From: Lepidonotus clava
Taxonomy: Eukaryota; Annelida; Polychaeta; Phyllodocida; Polynoidae
Reading direction: 5' to 3'
NCBI GenBank assembly: GCA_936440205.1
Contig: OW387146.1
Coordinates: 25,172,458-25,236,457, forward strand
DNA length: 64,000 nucleotides
Both the position numbers and the translations under genes were made by a program. Below the pieces are notes generated by a model. It was not told where the DNA came from. It saw nothing but the letters and a program-made list of their open reading frames with translations, and did not search any database. How positions within the stretch are numbered: the stretch's first letter is position 1; each line of letters begins with the position of its first letter. This document shows positions 34,881 to 45,229 of this stretch, piece after piece.

Positions 34881-37040
34881 GAATGGCAATTAGGAAACGT
34901 AGGGTTGAGGACAATAGACCAGAGTGGTTGACTCCTGATGTAAAGGCGGCAATTTCTAGAAAACATAATGCCTTTCGGAAAATTATTAATGAAAATTCAG
35001 AAGAAAATTGACATTATCTTAAGAAATGTAAAACAGAAACCACAAGAGTGATTTGGCAGTCAAAAGCATCAGTTATAAAAACTAAGCTATTAGAGAATCA
35101 TACAAATCCTAAAAATTGTTGGGAAGTGATAAATAGTGTGTTTGGAGATTTGAAGGGAACAAAAATTAAGGAGGTGAGATTGTCCTCTGAGGACAATAGT
35201 ATTGAATATGATGCTAAGGATTCTTATGAGTATTTGAATAATTATTTCAGTGCATTAAGAGACTCCAATATTGATAATACACAATATGTACGATTTACTA
35301 ATAATGATACAGGAAATGTATTTATGGAGTTTCGGCAAGTTACCGAAAATGATGTAGAAAGGATAATTAAATCACTTGAGATGAATAAATCATCTGCATT
35401 GGATCATATTAGTATAAGAGTATTGCGAGATGCTTTTGTAGCACTTATATCACCATTGACTCATCTATTTAATTGCTCATTGGGTGAGGGAGGGTTTCCG
35501 GAAAAATGGAAAATGGCTAAAATAGTGCCAATACCAAAAAACAAAAATACCCAATATGCAAAAAACTGGAGGCCGATCAATTCATCAGGTTAGGGACGAG
35601 CTGGGGTTCTTGCACTGATGGAACATTATGCAACGATGCAAGATATGACAACGTTGATTATTTTTTGAAGAGATTTGCTTAAAAATCGTGTTCATGGTTA
35701 GATATCAAAGTATAAAACACTTATTATTAAATAAAAAAGCTAAGATACATCATTTTGCCAAAAAATATCCCACTATACTACTTTAATATGAAATAATGCA
35801 TTACAAATGCTCAAAAATGAGTACTGACTCAGTAAAAAAATGCGCCATCTTGTTTACATTTATTTACATCACGTGATGTAAATACTGTAAGTCTATTGGC
35901 CAAAAAAAACATAATCAAAGATATTAGAAAATCTGTGTGTGTTAAAAAGTCTGTCTAATAATCAAATATTCTCTTAATTATACTTTTCTTTATTTGCAAA
36001 CACCTTTTAGGATTCGGAAACACAGATAAGATTATTATTTCAATATTTTTACATTTGTTTAAATCATGTGGTATAAATGCTGTAATCCTATTGGTCATAA
36101 ATGAATAAACACAGATTTTAGAAAATCTGTACGGAAAAAATACCTCTTATCATCAAATCTTATCTAAATGACATTTTTCTTTATTACCATATATTTGTCG
36201 GAATTCAGCAACAAAGATTAAATTATTTATTTCAATTAGAACTTAAAATGCTTAAAGCATTGCAAGATAACAATACACTGGCGTTGCAACATTTAGCAAC
36301 GTTGCAAGATATGCCAATGTTGTTAGTTCAAGTCTTGTCCCAAACCTGTTTATTACCTTTCCCAGAAAAAATATTGGAAAAGCTAATACATCATCAACTA
36401 ATGCAACATATGATAATAAATTGTTGACAGAGAGACAATATGGTTTTCGGAAAGGTTGTGGTACACAAGATGCAGTACAATACTTTGTGAACTACTTAGT
36501 AAATGGAATAAATAATGGCTATTATTGTGGTAGTATATACATCGATCTTTCTAAGGCCTTTAATTGTGTAAATCATCAGTATTTACTGAGAAATTTGAGG
36601 GACTTTAAAATAGGAAGTGGAGTAATTAAATGGTTTTCTTCTTATCTGGGAAATAGAAAACAAAAAACCTTGTTTAATACTATATCATCTGATGAAGTAG
36701 TGGAACTGAATGGCTTACCCCAAGGTAGTTGTTTAGGGCCAGCCTTGTATGTATTATTTGCTAAGGATTGTGTATCATATTTGTGTGAAAATCTACCTGA
36801 AATTGATTTAATAACGTATGATGACGATACTGTGTTGTCATATATTTGTGATGATATAACAGTACTTACCACTATGTTGATACGTGGTGTAAATTGTCAT
36901 ATGGACTGGTGTATAAAAAATTCTCTAGGTATAAATTTTGATAAAACAAAGATCATGTATTTTTCAACTAAGCCAAGAATAGACCGGATCTATACTGATA
37001 AAAGTTCTATTATGATTGCAGACAAACTTACCATTAGTAA
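34881..37040 (+). mobile_element. 5'-truncated non-LTR retrotransposon (Jockey/CR1-like reverse transcriptase), interrupted
   Basis: Frame segments at 34884-35585 and 36366-37036 are parts of one LINE ORF2. The first holds the region before and through the WRPIN motif, with ...SSALDHI (the usual AxGxDxI position) and a PEKWKMAKIVPIPK stretch. The second has the RQYGFRKG motif, IDLSKAFNCVNH, LPQGSCLGP and the active-site box TYDDDT, where most LINEs have YADD or FADD. There is an in-frame stop near 35009. A 763-bp inverted-repeat element separates the two segments. No endonuclease domain is visible, so the 5' part is missing. Clade assignment is by general motif style only. Confidence 0.85.
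35586..36348. mobile_element. 763-bp terminal-inverted-repeat element inserted in the LINE
   Basis: The left end is CAGGTTAGGGACGAG; the reverse complement of the right end is CAGGTTTGGGACAAG, 13 of 15 matching. Subterminal GCAACG(A/T)TGCAAGATATG words occur near both ends in opposite orientation. The interior holds two diverged direct units of about 180-190 bp, each with TTTACAT, a CATCACGTGATG-like word, CTATTGG and AGAAAATCTGT in the same order (about 35857 and 36047). The flanking LINE frame resumes directly after it, confirming insertion. Target duplication is unresolved. It is non-coding. Confidence 0.75.
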
Positions 37041-37412
37041 ACCCCCGCCTGGTCCCTGCCCGGCTCCCTGCCCGGCCCCCCGCCCGGCCCCCCGCCCGGC
37101 CCCCCGCCCGGCCCCCCGCCCGGCCCCCCGCCCGGCCCCCCGCCTGGCCCCCCGCCCGGCCCCCCGCCCGGCCCCCCGCCCGGCCCCCCCCCCGGCCCCC
37201 CGCCCGGCCCCCCGCCCGGCCCCCCGCCCGGCCCCCCCCCCGGCCCCCCGCCCGGCACCCCGCCCGGCTCCCCGCCCGGCTCCCCGCCCGGCTCCCCGCC
37301 CGGCTCCCCGCCCGGCTCCCCGCCCGGCTCCCCGCCCGGCTCCCCGCCCGGCTCCCCGCCCGGCTCCCCGCCCGGCTCCCCGCCCGGCTCCCCGCCCGGC
37401 TCCTCGCCGGTC
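37041..37412. repeat. GC-rich 12-bp tandem array, about 30 units
   Basis: The unit is CCCCGCCCGGCC in the left half (to about 37260) and CCCCGCCCGGCT in the right half, with two or three slightly shorter or altered units. It starts directly after LINE coding sequence and ends where the SLC35G-like duplication unit begins. It is open in several frames only because 12 is a multiple of three; the proline/alanine/arginine translations are not genes. The minus strand is G-rich and may form quadruplexes. Confidence 0.95.
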
Positions 37413-37731
37413 AATTTGGAGTATTTTATACATGTGTAACATAGAATCTTTTCTCTAATACGGGTGATTTCTCTGTGACATTATCATGTCACATCTCATG
37501 TTGCTTAGTGTAATACCACCTTCAATGCACATACTCTTCTTGAATTTAAACTTGGACTTCACCTAATAACATACTATGGGCAACATTTTAAATAATGTGC
37601 CCTACTTATTCAAATGCTGTTGCTGCGGCCATACTCTGCTGAATATAACGCATAACTGTCATTTGGAGATAGTGTTGATACAAATAATACAAAGGACACA
37701 GTGCTTTTTCGCTTCTATTCAATAAGTGTAA

Positions 37732-38739
37732 ATGATGCCTTCACAGAAAGTTCTTCTTGGCTATGCACTCGTTTTGCTTAGCATTTTATGCTTATTGATA
37801 TCAGGTGCAGCCGTTCAAGCATTACAGCATGCAGTACCTGACTTTGAATTGAGTGTATTCAGATACTCTGGAGCTACTATAATATCACTGGTGTTTATCA
37901 TCTTCAGGAGAAAATCATTCCATGTATCAAGGGAGTACCACCTTAGCATTATAATGATGGGTGTCACAAGTTTCAACTTTAATTTCTTCTTTTTTTCTGC
38001 AACATCCCTGCTACCTATTGCACACGTGACTGGGTTGAATCAGAGTCTTAGGATGATTTCATTTTCAATTCTCATCAGCTACATTACTAAAACATGCCAG
38101 GATTTTATTACAACTGCAGCCATATTGGGCTGTATTGTTGGAACAATTCTTGTTGTTCAACCATGGAGTGCATTCTCTAGTGGATTTATACCAGGATTTA
38201 TAGAAACAAATGAAATTTTAGTGAACAGTTCCTATGATAACAGCCTGACGTACTACCACGATCACCTATATAATACACCATGGGTTATAATTGGATACAT
38301 TTGTCTTTTGCTTGGTGGCATAACTGAGGGTTTCTATCTTTTAGCTGTAGGGGTAAAACTTCAAAACGTGGATTCATTTATCCAAGTTTTCTACTCGTCT
38401 TTGTTATGTGTCCCTATATCAATAATAGCATCCTTCTATATGGAGCAACCAACCACAACATTAAAGCCGCTTGACATAATCTTCGTGCTGGCACATGTCA
38501 CTAGTATTACATTTTCAATCCTTACTGAAGTGTTTGCCTGTAAACTTATTGACCCTCTGCAGGTTTCCATAATACAGAACCTTACTACAATTGTCAGTCT
38601 CGTTCCTCAGTATACATTCCTAAGTACACATCTGTATGGTAGGCGGAATGCCCTGGAGGTAGCCGGCTGCGTTGTTATAACAGGGTCCCTTATTATCAGT
38701 GGAGTATCTTCCACTGGCAAAAGGCATGAAGACTTGTAA
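37732..38739 (+). CDS. SLC35G-like EamA/DMT transporter, copy 1
   Basis: Intronless, 335 residues. The protein has about ten hydrophobic helices: roughly 8-28, 46-60, 71-91, 100-118, 124-143, 185-207, 215-235, 245-268, 276-298 and 308-328. A hydrophilic loop near 155-180 contains an N-glycosylation sequon (NSS). Two five-helix halves fit the EamA duplication of the drug/metabolite transporter superfamily; SLC35G members in vertebrates are also single-exon and of similar length. Substrate is unknown. The start MMPSQK matches the conserved MxPSxK start of the other copies, followed by LLGYALVLLSIL. The stop is followed at once by a MITE that carries an AATAAA at 38874. It is the most divergent intact copy by eye. 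Confidence 0.85.
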   Translation: MMPSQKVLLGYALVLLSILCLLISGAAVQALQHAVPDFELSVFRYSGATIISLVFIIFRRKSFHVSREYHLSIIMMGVTSFNFNFFFFSATSLLPIAHVTGLNQSLRMISFSILISYITKTCQDFITTAAILGCIVGTILVVQPWSAFSSGFIPGFIETNEILVNSSYDNSLTYYHDHLYNTPWVIIGYICLLLGGITEGFYLLAVGVKLQNVDSFIQVFYSSLLCVPISIIASFYMEQPTTTLKPLDIIFVLAHVTSITFSILTEVFACKLIDPLQVSIIQNLTTIVSLVPQYTFLSTHLYGRRNALEVAGCVVITGSLIISGVSSTGKRHEDL

Positions 38740-38747
38740 ATCAGATA

Positions 38748-38953
38748 CAGGGCCCATATCTTTGTAACTGATTTCAATGATTAGCCTAATCAGGTGAAAT
38801 TTGATTAGTCTGTCATAATGCCTGATCCTGTCTGTTACCAAAAGATGCAATTATTTCAAAATAACTTTGACAGAATAAATATGAATGAGACAATTATCAA
38901 AATTGAGTTTATTAGCCTAACCACATAAATTAGTTACAAAAATATGCCCCCAG
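38748..38953 (+). mobile_element. MITE in the 3' flank of transporter copy 1
   Basis: The left end CAGGGCCCATATCTTTGTAA and the reverse complement of the right end CTGGGGGCATATTTTTGTAA match at most positions and the match extends through ACTRATT. The same element occupies the same place after copy 2 and after the half-copy, and a diverged relative is at 52121-52336. It contains AATAAA at 38874-38879 in gene orientation, a candidate poly(A) signal. Confidence 0.75.
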
Positions 38954-39028
38954 TACGTTTAACAAGTTCATTAGTGAAACCAGTGGGCTGTTGTACAAAA
39001 CCGATTTCAATAACGAGTAGTCGGTTAA

Positions 39029-39220
39029 AGGGGCTGTCTCATCCATAAGTTCACTGAGATCATCTGTCGAAGTTAGCCTAGCAACAAAATTACTGGTGAA
39101 GTGTTTTGCCCTTTCAGAACGTAAAAACACAATGTCATACATCATGTCATGAATTTGGTGCGGCCGTACAGGAGTTACAATGTAGCAATTTAGGTCCCTC
39201 TCATGGACAAGAAAGCCCCT
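39029..39220. mobile_element. 192-bp MITE with TTAA target duplication (piggyBac-like), private to copy 1
   Basis: The ends are AGGGGCTGTCT and the complement AGGGGCTTTCT, flanked by TTAA on both sides (39025-39028 and 39221-39224). The corresponding places after copy 2 and after the half-copy are unoccupied (GGTCAAYAGGG). TTAA-specific insertion is typical of piggyBac elements; no transposase is present. Confidence 0.75.
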
Positions 39221-39598
39221 TTAATAGGGAAACAAACATTGTCCGAAAAGATTGCTGTTGGGCCTTTTTTCACACTGATAAAAGAATTGTTTAGAATGCT
39301 GTTTCAAAGCCGAGCTTTTTACAACATATAGTAATTGGCCGTTGGATCATAAAACTGTATGCGAAATTCTCCCAACCATGGATAGCTTATTTATTATAGT
39401 TTACCTGCTGCTGCAGACTAGCCTAATTCTGGGAAATATGTAGGCAAGTCACAAGGCTTAAGTATAGAAATTTTCTAAAATAATGGCATAAGTTTGTTTT
39501 AAAACAATGGAAAACTAGTATTGACAATTATTCAATTTCTTAATGTTTCATATTTTTCAAGCTAGTTTGACAATTCATTCATTTTGCATAGATATATA

Positions 39599-41249
39599 TG
39601 GATAGGGGCCACAGGGGGCAAAAATTAAGTAAAAACTTAAAATGAAAATATCTCGATGTAACTTTGTGGACTGAAGGACTGCTTATGTTGAAATGCATTC
39701 CCAAAGTTGGGAACACTAATCTTCATAATTCTTTGAGTTATTAAGGTTTTTAGTTTTGTATATGTACTATGATGCAGTATATTTACTATGATGCATTTTT
39801 AAAACAATACTACCATAATTTTACCTAATCTATTCAGAGATATGAACATAAAATTACTCCTACAGGCATTGCATGTGTATGATTTAATCATTTTTTATTT
39901 GCTTTTTAGGGCAGCCCAAACATACTAGTTTCAGAGATAACTTCAGTTTTGTATATGTACTATCATGCAATTGCATATGGTTACACCTGTATATATGTAC
40001 TATGATGTAGTATTTTGGGTTGCGAGACCTCAAAATTGTTATTTCTGGGAGCAGGGCGGTGACGTAACCTCTTCCATCCCCGTGGTTACACAGATCCGTT
40101 GACGGGTCACTATATAAGCTCAGAGTGTAACCGTTGTTTTCAGTTGCTCCCACACCACCGACCTGCTCACATCGTCTAATTTTAAACTTAAGCTTATTGT
40201 AATAGGAGGATTAATAAATATTATCATATTTATATATGTCCAAACTAATCACAATTGTTACTTGTTATTCCTGTTATGCTTGTTATATTCAATTACGACC
40301 TTTATCCGGTAAATGCATTTATTATTACCATAATTCAATATATTTAAGCAATTTCTTTATAGTTATTAATATAAAAAATGTTTCATTAAGTAGCATATAA
40401 ATATGAGTTTAGTGCACATACTTTCACTATTGACCATTTCTATTTTTCAAAGAATGATAAAAGCAATTAATTGTCTGTATATGTACTATGATGGCTATAT
40501 GTACTATGATGCGTTCTGTTATTTTTGATATTATATTTGATACTTTTTGAAAATCAAATAGATTTTTTCCCCGATTTTAATGTTAACATGATGATATCAA
40601 GTCAATCTATATTAGATACAAATGTTTTCCATTAATGTTTGCATGTTTTAATTTTATGGGATGTTTAATCTGTGTATGTACTATGATGCATTTGCTACCC
40701 CAACCCTACCCGGATTTACATTTTCTGTTGCCCATTGATTAGTTCTTCATAAACATTTATAATTTGGTCCATGGACAAAGCCAATACATTATTGTATTTT
40801 CTTATGGATTCTTTTGATCATTTGCTTTATTTTCTTGATATGATTGGGCTGCTGTATTTTTGTATATGTACTATGATGCATTTTCTACACAATGGATAAT
40901 TTGGTAATAAAACATGGAAATTGTTAAATATTTACTACAATTTTATTCAATTCATAAGAATCAATTTGTTGCTTATAATACCTGAAAGGGCCCACATTTA
41001 AAAAAGTAACAAGACTTGATTTGAATGAAAAATGTGATTTTGTTTGAAAAAATGTGTCAAAAATGATACATTTTAAGCTATAAATTCTAAAATATTCATA
41101 TAATTCACTTACAAGTAGGGTTCCCTTCAAAGGTTTGATAAAGACACCTCCATTGAGGCTCTGATAGAATGGCTATTACTTATTGATGCAATTTTACAAA
41201 TGAAATTATGAAAATCAGGTCTGTGGCCCCTGTTCGTGAGAATCAACCA
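39599..41249. mobile_element. 1,651-bp non-autonomous element with TA duplication and eight internal 20-bp motifs, private to copy 1
   Basis: Comparison with the paralogous flanks at about 44098 and 47662, which read GATATATACAGGGATG without interruption, shows an insertion flanked by TA (39597-39598 and 41250-41251). The ends are TGGATAGGGGCCACAG and, reverse complemented, TGGTTGATTCTCACGAAC followed by AGGGGCCACAG; the 11-bp AGGGGCCACAG is shared exactly, and the right end has 13 more bases before it. The motif TGTATATGTACTATGATGCA recurs, sometimes with one or two changes, at about 39757, 39777, 39950, 39991, 40475, 40496, 40671 and 40861, all in the same orientation. No open frame of transposase size exists. 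Confidence 0.8.
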
Positions 41250-41308
41250 TACAGGGATGTAAGTTTTCAGAGGGTAACGCAACTAGACATAAGATAGATA
41301 TGGAAGTA

Positions 41309-41449
41309 TCAGAGCTGGATCTAGGAGGGACATTGGCAGATGGGCCTAGGCCCCCATCCTGTTAAATCAAGTTTGTGCCCCCCCCCCCCCCCCCAGTTCA
41401 TTCCTGTTCGTGGGCTCCCAACTCTTTCAATTCCTGGATCCGCCCCTGA
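41309..41449. mobile_element. Short MITE with TCAG...CTGA ends, first of three paralogous copies
   Basis: The left end TCAGAGCTGGATCTAG and the reverse complement of the right end TCAGGGGCGGATCCAG match at 12 of 16 positions. GTA flanks both sides. A C-run of about 20 lies inside. The same element is at 47723-47861, and a left-shortened version at 44155-44270, so it was present before the array duplicated. Confidence 0.65.
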
Positions 41450-42404
41450 GTATTATATATGGGAGCATACTGGCGGATCACTTAATGCCCGTTCAGATGA
41501 GTTTACAGGTAAAATGTTTCTCCCCCATGTGGGTAACCAACCATGCATATGAGACTTTAGAATAATTAAGTGGTGACCTGGAGGTGATGTATATACTATA
41601 GATCTGGAAAGCAAGAAACAGCTCATTTTGTGTATCATTACTAGTGATGTGGAAAAAGGGAATAGTTTTGGCTTGATACCATGAAGTCCATTTTATAAGA
41701 AGTATAGTATGCTAACCGAAAATGTGGATTCTAGTATACTTTTTCTGCCCCCCCCCTGGATCCGCCTCTGGGAAGTGTTAGAAAATGTTGAGATTTTCAA
41801 GTGGTTTCTTGTGTCCTGGATCTATAGTTAAACCGAATATGACTTGGGTCATGGCAGTTCACATAGGAGTTGGATTAACAACTGGAATTACCCTATGTAC
41901 AGCTAGCTGACCATGGCCATCGTAATAGCAATCGGGTAGTAAGAGAAGTGAAGAAAGACCTTCAGTGAAAGTATCGTCCTAGGTTATGTGAGACACGGAA
42001 AACAACTGTGATCATTCCTACCTATGGATTATGTAGGCCAAACTGTATGGATAGAATATATGCTTCAGTTACCATTAGGATCTGCTGTGTGCAATAATTG
42101 GAGTATGTTGTACATGTATGACAGAATATTTTCTCTAATATGGGTGATTTCTCTGCAACAATATCATGTCATAGTTCATGTTGTTTAATGTAATACCATC
42201 TTCAGTGAACATACTCCTCTTGAATTTCACCTAATAACAAAATATGGCTTTTCAAATAATGTGCCCTACTTTTCTAAATCTTTTTAACTGTTGCTGCCGC
42301 TACTGCTGCTGAATATATAACACTCAACACGGGAACTGTATTTTGAGATAGTACTAATTCAAATAATACAAGGGACATATTCTATTTTGATTCAGTTGGC
42401 GAAA

Positions 42405-43412
42405 ATGACACCTTCACGGAAAGTTCTTCTCGGCTATGCACTCGTTTTGCTTAGCATTTTATGCTTTGTGACATCAGGTGCAGCCGTTCAAGCATTAGAG
42501 CGTGCAGTACCTGACTTTGAACTAAGTGTATTCAGATACTCTGGAGCTACTATAATATCACTGATGTTCATCATCTTCAGGAGAAAATCATTCCATGTAT
42601 CAAGGGAGTACCACCTTGGCATTATAATGATGGGTGTTACAAGTTTCACCTTTAATTTATTTTACTTTTTTGCAACATCCTTGCTACCTTTGGCACATGT
42701 GACTGGGTTGAATGAGAGTTTTAGGACAATTTCATTTTCAATTCTCATCAGCTATGTTACTAAAACATGCCAGGATTTTATCACAACTGCAGCCATATTG
42801 GGCTGTATTGTTGGAGCAGTTCTTGTTGTTCAGCCATGGAGTGCATTCTCTAGTGGATTTATACCAGGATTTATCGAAATCAGTGGAATATTATCAAATA
42901 GTTCCTATGATAACAACTTGACGTACTACCACGATCACGTATATAATACACCATGGTTTATAATTGGATACATTTGTCTTTTACTTGGTGGCATAACTGA
43001 GGCTTTCTATCTTTTAGCTGTAGGGGTAAAACTCCAAAATGTGGATTCATTTATCCAAGTTTTCTACTCGTCTTTGTTATGTGTTCCCATATCAGTAATA
43101 GCATCATTCTATATGGAGCAACCCACCACAACATTGAAGCTGCTTGACATAATCTTAGTGCTGGCACATGTCACTAGTATTACATTTACAATCCTTACTG
43201 AAGTGATTGCCTGTAAACTTATTGACCCTCTGCAGGTTTCCATAATACAGAACCTAATTACAATTGTCAGTCTCGTTCCTCAGTATACCTTCCTAAGTAC
43301 ACATCTGTATGGTAGGCGGAATGCCCTGGAGGTAGCCGGCTGCATTGTTATCACAGGGTCCCTTATTATCAGTGGAGTATCATCCACTGGCCAAAGGCAT
43401 GAAGACTTGTAA
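42405..43412 (+). CDS. SLC35G-like EamA/DMT transporter, copy 2
   Basis: Intronless, 335 residues from the conserved start MTPSRK; an in-frame ATG six codons upstream (42387) would extend it, but I chose the start shared with copy 1. About nine residues in ten match the other copies. The same ten-helix plan, EamA duplication and NSS sequon in the central loop are present. The 3' flank carries the same MITE as copy 1, with AATAAA near 43548. Confidence 0.85.
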   Translation: MTPSRKVLLGYALVLLSILCFVTSGAAVQALERAVPDFELSVFRYSGATIISLMFIIFRRKSFHVSREYHLGIIMMGVTSFTFNLFYFFATSLLPLAHVTGLNESFRTISFSILISYVTKTCQDFITTAAILGCIVGAVLVVQPWSAFSSGFIPGFIEISGILSNSSYDNNLTYYHDHVYNTPWFIIGYICLLLGGITEAFYLLAVGVKLQNVDSFIQVFYSSLLCVPISVIASFYMEQPTTTLKLLDIILVLAHVTSITFTILTEVIACKLIDPLQVSIIQNLITIVSLVPQYTFLSTHLYGRRNALEVAGCIVITGSLIISGVSSTGQRHEDL

Positions 43413-43420
43413 ATCAGATA

Positions 43421-43626
43421 CAGGGCCCATATCTTTGTAACTGATTTCAGTGATTAGCCTAATCAGGTGAAATTTGATTAGTCTGTCATAATGCCTGATC
43501 GTGTCTGTTACCAAAAGATGCAATCATTTCAAAATAACTTTGACAGAATAAATATGAATAAGACACTAATAGAAATTGACTATATTAGCCTAACCACATA
43601 AATTAGTTTCGAAAATATGGCCCCAG
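43421..43626 (+). mobile_element. MITE in the 3' flank of transporter copy 2
   Basis: This is the orthologous-position copy of the 38748-38953 element, with left end CAGGGCCCATATC and right end GGCCCCAG, and with a preserved AATAAA. It entered before the copies duplicated. Confidence 0.75.
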
Positions 43627-45229
43627 TACGTTTAACAAGTTTGTATTCATTGGTGAAACCAGTGGGCTGTTGTACATTTATTGAAACTGATTGTAACAAC
43701 GAGCAGTTGGTCAACAGGGACAAACACATTATCCAAAACAGTTGCTGTTGGGCCATTTTTCACACTGACAAAAGAATTGTTTAGAATGTTGTTTCAAAGC
43801 TGAGCTTCTTAACACATATAGTAATTGGCCATTGGATCATAAAACTGTTTACCGGATTCTCCCGACCACAGATAGCTTATTTATTGTAGTGTACCTGCAG
43901 ACTAGCCTAAATCAAGATGTATTCTGGGAAATCTGTAGACAAGTCACAAGGTTTAAGTATGGACATTTTCAAAAATAAGGGCATAAGTTTTTTTTAAAAC
44001 AATGGAAACTAGTATTGACAATTATTCAATTTCACACCTATGAATATTTCATATTTTCCAAGCTAGTTTGACAATTCATTCATTTTGCATAGATATATAC
44101 AGGGATGTAAGTTTTCAGAGGGAAACACAACTAGACATAAGATAGATACAGAAGTATCCCGGGCCCCCACTCCCCTGTTAAATCTTGTTTGTGGGCCCCC
44201 TCCCGAGTACATTCATATTTGTTGGGCCCCCATTCTTTCAATTCCTGGACCTGCCCCTGAGTATTATATATGGGAGCGTGGTAGCAGATCACTGAAGGCC
44301 CCTTTAGAAGAGGTTACAGGTAAAATGTTTCTCCCCCGTGTGGGTAACCAACCATGCATGTGAGACTTTAGAATGATTAAGAGGTGACCTGGTGGTGATG
44401 TATATACTGTAGATCTGGCCAGCAAGAAACAGCTCTATCTGTGTTTCATTCCTAGTGACGTGGAAAAAGGGGATAGTTTTGGCTTGATACCATGATGTCC
44501 ATTTAATAAGAAGTATAGAATGCTAACCGAAAATGTTGATTCAAGTATACTTTTTCTGCCCCCCCCCCCCCCCCTGGATCCACCCCTGGGAAGTGTTAGA
44601 AAATGTTGAGATTTTCAAGTGGTTTCTTGTGTCCTGGATCTATAGTCAGACCAAATATGACTTGGGTCATAGCAGTTCACATAGGAGTAGGATTAACAAC
44701 TGGAGTTACCCTACGTACAGCTAGCTGACCATGGCCATCCTAATAACAGTCTGGTAATGAGAGAAGTGAAGAAAGACCTTCAGTGAAAGTATCATCCTAG
44801 GTTATGTGAGACACGGAAAACAACTGTGATCATTTCTACCCATGGATTATGTAGGCCAAACTGTATGGATAGAATATATGCTGCAGTAACCATTAGGATC
44901 TGCTGTGTGCCATTATTGGAGTATGTTGTACATGTGTGACAGAATATTTTCTTAAATATGGGTGATTTCTCTGTGACAATATCATGTCGTAGTTCATGTT
45001 GTTTATTGTAATACCACCTTCAGTGAACATACTCCTCTTAATTTCACCTAATAACAAAATAATTATGGGCAACATTTTCAAATAATGAGCCCTACTTTTC
45101 TAAATCTTTTTAACTGTTGCTGCCGCTACCGCTGCTGAATATAACACTCAACACGGGAACTGTAATTTTGAGATAGTGTTGATTCAAATAATACAAGGAG
45201 CATATTTTATTTGGATTCACTTAGCAAAA
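43627..45229. other. Array spacer between copies 2 and 3
   Basis: Homologous throughout to the other array spacers. It holds the left-shortened TCAG MITE (44155-44270), a C-run near 44558, and the 5' flank shared by all copies (GGGTGATTTCTCTG near 44959 and GTGTTGATTCAAATAATACA near 45174). No additional gene is seen. Confidence 0.6.

Noticed and set aside
36990-37444. Long Pro/Ala/Arg- and Gly-rich open frames on both strands
   Set aside because: Produced by a 12-bp tandem repeat, which stays open in many frames; no gene context.
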